A stretch of 20,267 nucleotides of DNA from the NCBI GenBank assembly GCA_900768125.1, contig CAAGBS010000054.1, forward strand, positions 1-20,267. The letters are read 5' to 3'. Shown piece by piece: positions 13,768 to 20,267 of this stretch (its first letter is position 1; each line of letters begins with the position of its first letter). Origin of the DNA: Oscillospiraceae bacterium. GTDB lineage: Bacteria; Bacillota; Clostridia; Oscillospirales; Ruminococcaceae. Under the pieces are notes generated by a model that worked only from the letters and a program-made list of their open reading frames with translations, was not told the DNA's origin and ran no database searches. A program made the position numbers and the translations under genes.

Positions 13768-16392
13768 TTAAACCTTCTCGTGAGTACCATAATATGCGTT
13801 GAGGTACATCTGCTTGATTTCCTTGAAGAGCGGGAATCTCGGGTTAGCGCCGGTGCACTGGTCATCGAATGCCTGCTCAACCATTGCGTCGAGTCTGTTG
13901 AGGAAGTCCTTCTCATCAATGCCGTAGTCCTTGATGGTCTTCTTAACACCGATTCTGTCCTTCAGATCGTCGATCTTCTTGATCAGACCCTCAACCTTAG
14001 CCTCATCGTTCTTGCCGGTTACGCCGAGGAACTCAGCAACCTCTGCATAACGACGCATGGTGTGCGGGTGAGTGTACTGGGAGAATGTGCCCATCTTAGC
14101 GGGAGCCTCAGCGCTGTTGAAGCGGATAACTTCATCGATCAGCAGAGCGTTTGCGATACCGTGGGGCAGGTGGTGGAACGCACCGAGCTTGTGAGCCATG
14201 GAGTGGCAAACACCCAGGAATGCGTTAGCGAACGCCATACCAGCCATTGTAGCTGCGTTAGCCATGTTCTCACGTGCAACCGGATCATATACGCCGGAGA
14301 TAGCGGAATCATAAGCAGCAGGCAGATTGTCGAATATCAGCTGCAGGGACTTCAGAGCCAGACCGTCTGTGAACGGGGTAGCCATAACGGAAGCGTAAGC
14401 TTCGAGGCAGTGTGTAACTGCGTCGATACCGGAAGCGGAGGTCAGACCTCTCGGACCGGTCTTCATCATGTCAGCGTCAACGATAGCCATCTTAGGCATC
14501 AGCTGATAGTCAGCCAGCGGGTACTTAACGCCGGTGTTCTGGTCGGTGATAACTGCGAACGGAGTAACCTCGGAACCGGTACCAGCAGAAGTAGGAACAG
14601 CGATGAAGTAAGCCTTCTCACCCATGTTCGGGAATGTGTAGACTCTCTTACGGATATCAATGAAGCGCATTGCCATATCCATGAAGTCTGCATCGGGGTG
14701 CTCGTAGAGAACCCACATGATCTTACCAGCGTCCATTGCGGAACCGCCGCCGACAGCGATGATGCAGTCCGGCTCGAACTTTCTCATAGCCTCTGCGCCC
14801 TTCTGAGCGGAAGCCAGGGAAGGATCAGGCTCAACATCAGCGAATGTGGTGTGAACGATACCCATCTCGTCCAGTCTGTCGGTGATAGCCTTAGTGAAGC
14901 CGCTCTTGAACAGGAAGGAGTCGGTTACGATGAATACTCTCTTCTTGCCCATAACGTCCTTGAGCTCCTTGAGAGCAACAGGCAGACAGCCCTTCTTGAT
15001 ATAAACCTTCTCAGGTGCGCGGAACCACAGCATATTCTCTCTCCTCTCAGCAACGGTCTTGACATTCAGCAGGTGCTTAACACCAATGTTCTCGGAAACG
15101 GAGTTACCGCCCCAGGAGCCGCAGCCCAGAGTGAGGGAAGGAGCGAACTTGAAGTTGTAGAGGTCGCCGATACCGCCGAGGGAGGAAGGAGTATTGACGA
15201 TAAGACGGCAGGCCTTCATTCTCTCTGCCCACTTGTCGAGCTTCTCTCTCTCAGTGTTGTTGTTGATCCAGAGTACGGAGGTATGACCGAGACCGCCGTT
15301 GTTCTTCAGCAGGGTGTCAGCCATATCGAGCGCCTGGTCGAAGTTCTCGGACTTGTACATGCCGAGGATAGTGGTGAGCTTCTCGTGGCCGAACGCTTCG
15401 TCCGGCTCCAGGGAAGTAGCCTCGCCGATGATGACCTTAACGGACTCAGGGATCTCGAAGCCAGCCATCTTAGCGATCTGGAAAGGACGCTGACCAACGA
15501 TCTTAGCGTTAAGAGCGCCGTTGATGAGCATAACCTTTCTGATCATGTCAGCCTGCTTCTTGTCGAGGAACATGCAGCCTCTCTTCTCAAATTCCTTCTT
15601 GACATCGTTGTAGATGGTCTTGTCAACGATGAGGGTCTGCTCAGTAGCGCAGATCATACCGTTATCGAAGGTCTTGGAGTGAATGATGGAGTTAACTGCG
15701 TTAACGATATCAGCGGTGGAGTCGATGATAGCGGAAGCGTTACCTGCGCCAACGCCGATAGCAGGTGTGCCGGAGGAGTAAGCAGCCTTGACCATTCCGG
15801 GGCCGCCGGTAGCGAGGATTATATCAACTTCCTTCATCAGGAGGTTAGTCAGGTCGAGGGAGGGAACGTCTACCCAGGAGATGATACCGTCGGGAGCGCC
15901 AGCCTTTACAGCTGCTTCGTAAACGATCTTAGCAGCCTCAACGGTGCACTTCTTTGCACGGGGGTGCGGGCTGATGATGATACCATTTCTGGTCTTCAGG
16001 GAGATCAGGGTCTTGAAGATAGCGGTAGAAGTAGGGTTAGTTGTAGGGATAACTGCGCCGACAACGCCGATAGGCTCTGCGATCTTCTCGATGCCGTAAG
16101 CCTCGTCGCGCTCGATAACGCCGCAGGTCTTGGTGTGCTTGTAAGCGTTGTAGATGTGCTCGGCAGCATAGTTGTTCTTGATAACCTTATCCTCTACGAT
16201 ACCGTAGCCGGTCTCCTCAACAGCCATCTTTGCGAGCGGGATTCTTTCCTTGTTAGCTGCGGACGCTGCTGCGAAGAAGATCTTGTCTACCTGCTCCTGT
16301 GTGTAGGTAGAGAAAATCTCCTGAGCTTCCTTGACTTTCTTGAGTGCCTTTTCGAAGGTCTCTACGCTGTCAACCATTTCATGAAATGCCAT
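13768..16392 (-). CDS. adhE: Bifunctional acetaldehyde-CoA/alcohol dehydrogenase
   Basis: An 874-residue fermentative enzyme that reduces acetyl-CoA to acetaldehyde and then ethanol, reoxidising two NADH; homologues assemble into spirosome filaments. Residues 1 to about 445 are the aldehyde dehydrogenase domain with catalytic C248 in NGMICATEQ. After a linker, about 455-874 are the iron-dependent alcohol dehydrogenase, with GGGSAMDAGK (548-557) and metal ligands D657, H661 (GIDAVTH), H730 (CHSMAHK) and H744 (LPHG). Length and motifs are complete. ATG 16392 (MAFHEMVDS) was chosen: AAGGAG is 9 bases upstream, while in-frame ATGs at 16398 and further upstream (to 16515) lie within or before the ribosome site and encode an Arg-rich non-homologous leader. 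The gene uses no TTA, CTA or TCA codon, a sign of high expression. Promoter overlaps a Rex site. Confidence 0.98.
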   Translation of the reverse strand: MAFHEMVDSVETFEKALKKVKEAQEIFSTYTQEQVDKIFFAAASAANKERIPLAKMAVEETGYGIVEDKVIKNNYAAEHIYNAYKHTKTCGVIERDEAYGIEKIAEPIGVVGAVIPTTNPTSTAIFKTLISLKTRNGIIISPHPRAKKCTVEAAKIVYEAAVKAGAPDGIISWVDVPSLDLTNLLMKEVDIILATGGPGMVKAAYSSGTPAIGVGAGNASAIIDSTADIVNAVNSIIHSKTFDNGMICATEQTLIVDKTIYNDVKKEFEKRGCMFLDKKQADMIRKVMLINGALNAKIVGQRPFQIAKMAGFEIPESVKVIIGEATSLEPDEAFGHEKLTTILGMYKSENFDQALDMADTLLKNNGGLGHTSVLWINNNTEREKLDKWAERMKACRLIVNTPSSLGGIGDLYNFKFAPSLTLGCGSWGGNSVSENIGVKHLLNVKTVAERRENMLWFRAPEKVYIKKGCLPVALKELKDVMGKKRVFIVTDSFLFKSGFTKAITDRLDEMGIVHTTFADVEPDPSLASAQKGAEAMRKFEPDCIIAVGGGSAMDAGKIMWVLYEHPDADFMDMAMRFIDIRKRVYTFPNMGEKAYFIAVPTSAGTGSEVTPFAVITDQNTGVKYPLADYQLMPKMAIVDADMMKTGPRGLTSASGIDAVTHCLEAYASVMATPFTDGLALKSLQLIFDNLPAAYDSAISGVYDPVARENMANAATMAGMAFANAFLGVCHSMAHKLGAFHHLPHGIANALLIDEVIRFNSAEAPAKMGTFSQYTHPHTMRRYAEVAEFLGVTGKNDEAKVEGLIKKIDDLKDRIGVKKTIKDYGIDEKDFLNRLDAMVEQAFDDQCTGANPRFPLFKEIKQMYLNAYYGTHEKV

Positions 16393-16597
16393 AGTCATCT
16401 TCTCCTTAAATTTTGTATACATGCTCCGGTGGTCAGCCTGGACGGACATCCGGCAGCGGTGACGGTTTATCCACCCGCGGCGCTGTCTGGCATACCGGCA
16501 CATTCTGAGCGCCATTGCCCTGACCGTTTTTATCCGGCCTTTATTGACTTTAATTGCTATGTGCAGGGCATGAAGTATCCGATGCCCCCTTTTGCAC
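16393..16597 (-). promoter_or_regulatory. Structured adhE leader
   Basis: About 200 untranslated bases separate the predicted transcription start from adhE. Read leftward they contain several hairpins: GTGCA/TGCAC enclosing GGGCAT/ATGCCC with a 10-base loop and one 5-base bulge (16561-16597); GGCGCT/AGCGCC (16479-16484 with 16508-16513); and further short CCGG-ended pairings at 16425-16475. No known riboswitch was recognised. In E. coli the adhE leader is folded and needs processing for translation; a similar role here is only an analogy. Confidence 0.5.
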
Positions 16598-16598
16598 C

Positions 16599-16614
16599 TG
16601 TTAATATTTTAACA
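16599..16614. promoter_or_regulatory. Rex operator (NADH/NAD+ sensor) at the adhE promoter
   Basis: TGTTAATATTTTAACA is a perfect 6-base-arm palindrome with a 4-base centre. It matches the core of the clostridial Rex consensus TTGTTAA-N4-TTAACAA, missing only the outermost T and A. It covers the predicted adhE -10 box (16611-16606), so bound Rex would block transcription until NADH accumulates. Confidence 0.8.
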
Positions 16615-16634
16615 CATTATTTATAGACTGTAAA
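16606..16634 (-). promoter_or_regulatory. Predicted adhE promoter
   Basis: Read leftward, TTTACA (16634-16629), 17-base spacer, TAAAAT (16611-16606). The -10 lies within the Rex palindrome. It stands in the gap of about 280 bases between the lysR stop and adhE. Confidence 0.7.
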
Positions 16635-16676
16635 ATGTAATATTGACATAGCTATATCAGCAAAAAGCATATCTTG

Positions 16677-17606
16677 TCATACATTGAAGTATTTCGCCCG
16701 CGAGCGGTTTACCGCAGCCACAAATTCCCGGTCAACATCGGAAAGCCTGTAGTCCCTGCGGTAGATGAGAACGTCCTTGTAAAGCTTCTCGCTGCCCTTT
16801 ACCCTGATCTGCGCCAGCCCGTAGTCGTCCAGCAGTTCCTGCGGAACCGGAGAGACCCACATGAACGTATCCGGGACAGTCCCGAGTATCGCGAACTGGG
16901 TGCCGCGCTCGTAGACATATATGCGCCGTTCCACGAACTCGGTAAGTTCCGATTTACGGACGTCTATCATCGGGACGGAGGGGACGTAATGGTCGGCGTG
17001 ACAGACCTCGATGCAGTCCGCGAGGTCGTCCAGGCAGATGTCTTCCTTGGCGGTCAGCGGGTTGTTTTTTGAGATCAGCATGACATAATTGAACTCCGCG
17101 ACGGTCTCGCTGATCAGCTTTTTGTCCTTGAACAGGTCGCTGAAATATTTCTCATATGAAGCCTGGTAGCGGACGATCCCCAGGTTAAAATCCTCCCTGA
17201 CGACGCTGTTTATCGTGTTCATTGAGTTCGTCTCGCAGTAGTAGAACTCAGCGGGGGAGCCCTGTTTTATGCACCGGGAGAAATCCGCCATCGCATAGCT
17301 GAGATAGCTTGCGCGCGGCACGCTGACTGAAAAGCTCTGCTTTTTCTGCCTGCCGTTGTGGTAGATCTGTTCCACCTCGTCCACTTTCTGGACTATCTGC
17401 CGGGCGTACTGCAAAAATTCCTCGCCGTCCGGTGTTATGGATATTCCTTTGGTTGTACGACGGAAAATGGTTATCCCGAGGGATTCCTCAAGTTCCTTTA
17501 TAGCGCGGCTGAGATTTGGCTGACCCATGTAGAGATTTTCCGCCGCCTTGCTTATCGAACGCGTTTTTGCCACTTCCACGGCATATTTAAGATGAAGAAT
17601 GTTCAA
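16677..17606 (-). CDS. LysR-family transcriptional regulator
   Basis: A 309-residue protein of usual LysR length. The N-terminal winged helix-turn-helix covers residues 1-60 (SISKAAENLYMGQPNLSRAIKELEESLG, cited in parts: SKAAENLYMGQ, LSRAIKELE, FRRTTKGISITPDG), then a linker helix and a substrate-binding-type effector domain from about 90. The start is TTG at 17606 (MNILHLKYAVEVA), with AGGA 7 bases upstream; no ATG gives the full helix. The ligand is unknown. It lies between ilvN and adhE, all leftward, and ends 284 bases before adhE. It could act on adhE or on its ilv neighbours. A T-N11-A-type LysR box could not be assigned with confidence. Confidence 0.93.
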   Translation of the reverse strand: MNILHLKYAVEVAKTRSISKAAENLYMGQPNLSRAIKELEESLGITIFRRTTKGISITPDGEEFLQYARQIVQKVDEVEQIYHNGRQKKQSFSVSVPRASYLSYAMADFSRCIKQGSPAEFYYCETNSMNTINSVVREDFNLGIVRYQASYEKYFSDLFKDKKLISETVAEFNYVMLISKNNPLTAKEDICLDDLADCIEVCHADHYVPSVPMIDVRKSELTEFVERRIYVYERGTQFAILGTVPDTFMWVSPVPQELLDDYGLAQIRVKGSEKLYKDVLIYRRDYRLSDVDREFVAAVNRSRAKYFNV

Positions 17607-17724
17607 CTCAATTCCTGCCTTTCGTCGTAGTTTTATAGAAATTCTTAATAAATGTCAGTTAATTATTTATCAATTCAATATTAAAGTTTATTGACAAAAA
17701 TTAAACAACCTGATAACACTGCGT

Positions 17725-17765
17725 AAAAACATTCGCTTCCCCAGTTGATTTTGAAGAAGCGAATG
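17725..17765 (-). terminator. ilvBN terminator
   Basis: CATTCGCTTC (17730-17739) pairs perfectly with GAAGCGAATG (17756-17765) around a 16-base loop. On the minus strand it is followed at once by TTTTT. It ends the ilvB-ilvN transcript 15 bases past the ilvN stop. The remaining 17607-17724 stretch is very A+T-rich and should hold the lysR promoter, which I could not fix. Confidence 0.88.
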
Positions 17766-17780
17766 CTCTGAAAATGCTTA

Positions 17781-18251
17781 TTAGTCTCTTTCGAGTGCGG
17801 AAATACCGCTTCTGACCATCTTCACGATACCGAACGGCTTAAGCAGGCTGATGAAGCTGTCTATCTTCTCAGGCTTTCCGGTGAGTTCCAGCATTATGCT
17901 GTCCTCTGCGATATCGACCGACTTCGCGCGGAAAAGGTTAGCGACCTCAACGATACCGCGTCTGTCCTCGACCGAACGTCCGGCGCGGACGATGACGTGC
18001 TCGCGGCACACTGCGTCGGTGAGTATCTTGACTTCCTTTACATCGTGGAGCTTCATCAGCTGGTTTTTTATCTGCTCCAGCACTTTGAGGTCTCCTGCGA
18101 CAACGATGGTGAGCCTTGAAACCTCGGGAACTTCGGTCTCAGCAGCGTTCAGGCTCTTTATGTTGAAGCAGCGTCTGCTGAACAGGCTGGAGACCCGGAG
18201 CAGCACGCCCTCGTTATTTGCGACTTTTACTGATAATACATATTCCTGCAT
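17781..18251 (-). CDS. ilvN: Acetohydroxyacid synthase small (regulatory) subunit
   Basis: A 156-residue regulatory subunit that activates IlvB and carries valine feedback control. Residues 1-75 form an ACT domain (YVLSVKVANNEGVLLRVSSL, FNIKSLNAAETEVPEVSRLTI). The C-terminal part (about 82-156) is the ALS small-subunit domain (GIVEVANLFRAKSVDIAEDS, ELTGKPEKIDSFISLLKPFG). I chose ATG 18251, 2 bases past the ilvB stop, because GGAGG lies 7 bases before it. A GTG at 18257 would overlap the ilvB stop by four bases but has no suitable site. Translated with ilvB as a two-gene operon. Confidence 0.95.
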   Translation of the reverse strand: MQEYVLSVKVANNEGVLLRVSSLFSRRCFNIKSLNAAETEVPEVSRLTIVVAGDLKVLEQIKNQLMKLHDVKEVKILTDAVCREHVIVRAGRSVEDRRGIVEVANLFRAKSVDIAEDSIMLELTGKPEKIDSFISLLKPFGIVKMVRSGISALERD

Positions 18252-18253
18252 GG

Positions 18254-19942
18254 TCACGCCTCCAGATCAATAGAAGTAATGGGGTTCACTACCGGCTTTC
18301 CGGCGGGGATCATCGGCAGCACGTTGATGTCACGGTCGATACGAACCTCGACCATAACGGGGGAGGTCTTCGAAATTTCGAGCGCTTCGGTGAGCACGGG
18401 GACTATATCCTCGGTCTTTTCGATGACGAGCGCCTTTACGCCGAACGCTTCGCCCAGCTTAACGTAGTCGATGTGGCGGGCGTCAAGCGTGGTTTCGGAG
18501 AAGTGCTTGCTGTAGAAAAGCCTCTGCCACTGGCGCACCATTCCGAGAACGTTGTTGTTCATGACTATCTGGATAATATTGATGTTGTGAGCGGCTGCGG
18601 AGATAAGTTCGTTGAGGTTCATCGCGAAGGAGCCGTCTCCAGCCATGTTGACGACTGTTTTATCGGGATTTCCGGTCTTCGCTCCGAGCGCAGCGCCGAG
18701 TCCAAAGCCCATTGTGCCCAGACCGCCGGAGGAGATGAAGCTGCGTGGTTTTTTGCACTTGTAGTACTGCGCCGCCCACATCTGGGTCTGACCGACCTCA
18801 GTGGTGATTATCGCTTCGCCGTGGGTCATCTTGTCGAGTTCCTCGATGACTGCCTGCGGAGTTACCGGCAGTTCAGCCGTGCCGGACTGCACCGGTTCGC
18901 CGAAATCGCCGTCAAGGACCTCGGCGCACCACTCCGGGTGGGACTGCTGCGACAGCTTCGCGTTGATTGCGGAGAGCACCTCGCGCACATCGCCGGTGAC
19001 TGTAGCGTACACCTCGACGTTCTTGTTGAACTCGGCGGGGTCGATGTCGATATGTATTATCTTAGCCTGCTTTCCGAAAACGGAGGTGTCGCCGGTCACG
19101 CGGTCGGAGAAGCGTGTGCCGATGCCGATGAAGAGGTCGCAGCTGTTCAGCGCGTGCGCAGCCTTGACTGTACCGTGCATTCCGAGCATGCCGATGTAGC
19201 GGCGGTCGGTCTCGTCGTATGCGCCCTGACCCATCAGCGAGCAGGAAACCGGCGCGTCGCACAGTTCCGCAAGTTTCTTCAGTTCGTCTGAAGCGCCGGA
19301 CGCGATGACTCCGCCGCCTGCGTAAATATAGGGCTTCTTCGCGTTCGCGATGAGTTCCGCCGCGGCGTTTATTTCGTCAGCGCTGAGCGGGCTGGACGGC
19401 TCGGGCTGCTGCGCGGGCTGGCGGATGTAATCCGCGGTCGCCTGGGTGATGTCCTTGGGGATATCCACCAGAACCGGACCCTTTCTGCCGCTGGAAGCAA
19501 TGCGGAATGCGAGACGCAGGGTATCGGCAAGCTCGTCCACGGACTTGACGATAAAATTATGCTTGGTTATGGGCATTGTTATACCTGTGATGTCAACTTC
19601 CTGGAAGGAATCCAGACCCAGCAGACCGCAGGAAACGTTGCCGGTGATGGCAACCAGCGGGACTGAATCCATGTACGCAGTCGCGATGCCGGTGACAAGG
19701 TTAGTCGCGCCGGGACCGGAAGTAGCGAGCACTACGCCGGTCTTTCCGGTGGAGCGCGCGTAGCCGTCCGCGGCATGACAAGCGCCCTGCTCGTGGCAGG
19801 TTATGACATGCTTTATTTTGTCGCTGTACTTGTACAGGCTGTCGTAGATATTGAGAACAGCGCCTCCCGGATAGCCGAAAATAGTATCCGCGCCCTGTTC
19901 GAGCAAACACTCAACGATTATATCTGAGCCGCTCAGTTTCAT
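18254..19942 (-). CDS. ilvB: Acetohydroxyacid (acetolactate) synthase large catalytic subunit
   Basis: A 562-residue ThDP enzyme catalysing the first common step of valine, leucine and isoleucine synthesis. The N-terminal pyrimidine-binding domain holds the catalytic glutamate E51 (TCHEQGACHAADGYAR). The central FAD-type domain includes YIYAGGG and FIGIGTRFSDRVTG. The C-terminal ThDP/Mg motif runs from GDGSFAMN (435-442) to VMNNN (460-464). Length is normal. The start is supported by AAAGG about 10 bases before the ATG; GTGATATCAC, a 10-base palindrome, lies between the two. It is the first gene of the ilvB-ilvN operon. No T-box is visible in the short leader of about 65 bases. Confidence 0.97.
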   Translation of the reverse strand: MKLSGSDIIVECLLEQGADTIFGYPGGAVLNIYDSLYKYSDKIKHVITCHEQGACHAADGYARSTGKTGVVLATSGPGATNLVTGIATAYMDSVPLVAITGNVSCGLLGLDSFQEVDITGITMPITKHNFIVKSVDELADTLRLAFRIASSGRKGPVLVDIPKDITQATADYIRQPAQQPEPSSPLSADEINAAAELIANAKKPYIYAGGGVIASGASDELKKLAELCDAPVSCSLMGQGAYDETDRRYIGMLGMHGTVKAAHALNSCDLFIGIGTRFSDRVTGDTSVFGKQAKIIHIDIDPAEFNKNVEVYATVTGDVREVLSAINAKLSQQSHPEWCAEVLDGDFGEPVQSGTAELPVTPQAVIEELDKMTHGEAIITTEVGQTQMWAAQYYKCKKPRSFISSGGLGTMGFGLGAALGAKTGNPDKTVVNMAGDGSFAMNLNELISAAAHNINIIQIVMNNNVLGMVRQWQRLFYSKHFSETTLDARHIDYVKLGEAFGVKALVIEKTEDIVPVLTEALEISKTSPVMVEVRIDRDINVLPMIPAGKPVVNPITSIDLEA

Positions 19943-20010
19943 TGTGATATCACCTTTCTTATGTCTTGGTTTTTTTGCTGTCGTGTAGAACTATGACAGT
20001 ATATATATTT

Positions 20011-20039
20011 ATTTTACCACATACTCAGTATATTGTCAA
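20011..20039 (-). promoter_or_regulatory. ilvB promoter
   Basis: Read leftward, a consensus TTGACA (20039-20034), 17-base spacer, TAAAAT (20016-20011). The leader that follows has a small hairpin CTGTC/GACAG (19979-19998 region) before an A-run. Confidence 0.8.
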
Positions 20040-20079
20040 TGATATAACGGCGGATAAATTTAATTTTTCGCAGCAAAAC

Positions 20080-20104
20080 AGGCAGAAACTGTAAATTTCT
20101 GCCT
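20080..20104 (-). terminator. Hairpin, probable terminator of a gene beyond the right edge
   Basis: AGGCAGAAA (20080-20088) pairs perfectly with TTTCTGCCT (20096-20104). On the minus strand it is followed by GTTTTG, so it may end a leftward gene lying to the right of the window. Confidence 0.5.
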
Positions 20105-20128
20105 CAGCTTGTTGAAAAAGTCGTTTTT

Positions 20129-20250
20129 GCCCGCGAAGCGGGCTTTTGAATCCGTTTTTTGCCTCGGGTCTCCCGAGGCAAAAAACACTTCTATCCGCGC
20201 AAGTGTGCGGTTTGTCGGCTATGCCGACAAACCGTGCGCGCGGCGCGGAT
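20129..20250. repeat. Cluster of three tight hairpins, no gene
   Basis: Three consecutive palindromes each close a 3-base loop: GCCCGC-GAA-GCGGGC (20129-20143); a 14-pair stem of TTTTTT plus GCCTCGGG around TCT (20155-20185); and CGGTTTGTCGGC-TAT-GCCGACAAACCG (20208-20234) extended by ATCCGCGC/GCGCGGAT (20193-20200 with 20243-20250). No reading frame of note crosses them. They could be stacked terminators or a dispersed palindromic intergenic repeat. The window ends shortly after. Confidence 0.7.
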
Positions 20251-20267
20251 GTTCGGCGGAAAAGTCA

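Noticed and set aside
13681..16626. 981-codon plus-strand reading frame antisense to adhE
   Set aside because: It is codon-aligned with adhE and explained by missing TTA/CTA/TCA codons there; no ribosome site and a composition unlike real protein.
17692..17721. Plus-strand promoter TTGACA-17-TAACAC between lysR and ilvN
   Set aside because: The -10 is poor and no rightward gene follows; the region is simply A+T-rich.
18218..19291. 357-codon plus-strand frame over ilvB
   Set aside because: Codon-aligned shadow of ilvB.
19943..20010. T-box or leader-peptide attenuator before ilvB
   Set aside because: The leader is only about 65 bases with one small hairpin; there is no room for a T-box and no branched-chain-codon-rich leader ORF.
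1..20267. CRISPR array, tRNA or rRNA genes
   Set aside because: No regularly spaced repeats and no tRNA or rRNA signature sequences were seen.

Overview
The window looks like the edge of an integrated mobile element joined to ordinary chromosome of an anaerobic, fibre-degrading Gram-positive gut bacterium. A Ruminococcus-like member of the Oscillospiraceae is my best guess. The grounds are strong AGGAGG-type ribosome sites, a secreted GH5 cellulase with a cellulose-binding module, a bifunctional AdhE of fermentative metabolism with a clostridial-type Rex operator, and a Rep/ParA/ParB module typical of clostridial integrative elements. The genus is inference; no rRNA or tRNA gene is visible.

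Left part (1 to about 6800): mobile DNA, visibly poorer in G+C than the rest. From the left edge it holds an IS5-type transposase cut by the window edge, a small gene broken by that insertion, a zinc-ribbon pseudogene, an unrecognised short ORF, then a leftward block read as rep - parA - parB. An intact IS110-group element sits upstream of rep, with a non-coding 5' region that looks like a bridge RNA. A Cys-rich small protein gene and two strong hairpin terminators close the block. No integrase, relaxase or type IV secretion gene lies in the window.

Right part (about 6870 to 20267): chromosome. A lipoprotein endoglucanase (CBM2-GH5) is divergent from carB, the large subunit of carbamoyl-phosphate synthase, which has no carA beside it. 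After a terminator comes a gene for a protein with a histone H1-like Lys/Ala/Pro tail and a C-terminal SCP2-like domain. Then, all leftward, come an APH-fold kinase, adhE, a LysR regulator, and the ilvB-ilvN pair for acetohydroxyacid synthase. The adhE promoter carries a perfect Rex-type palindrome over its -10 box and a hairpin-rich leader of about 200 nt. The last 190 bases hold no gene but a run of strong hairpins.

Most informative points: (1) the IS110 element, whose putative bridge RNA contains a segment identical to the predicted right end of the element and another complementary to the DNA just beyond that end, both converging on the same CT dinucleotide at 6193-6194; (2) redox control of adhE by Rex read directly from sequence; (3) the unusual H1-tail/SCP2 fusion; (4) the terminal hairpin cluster.
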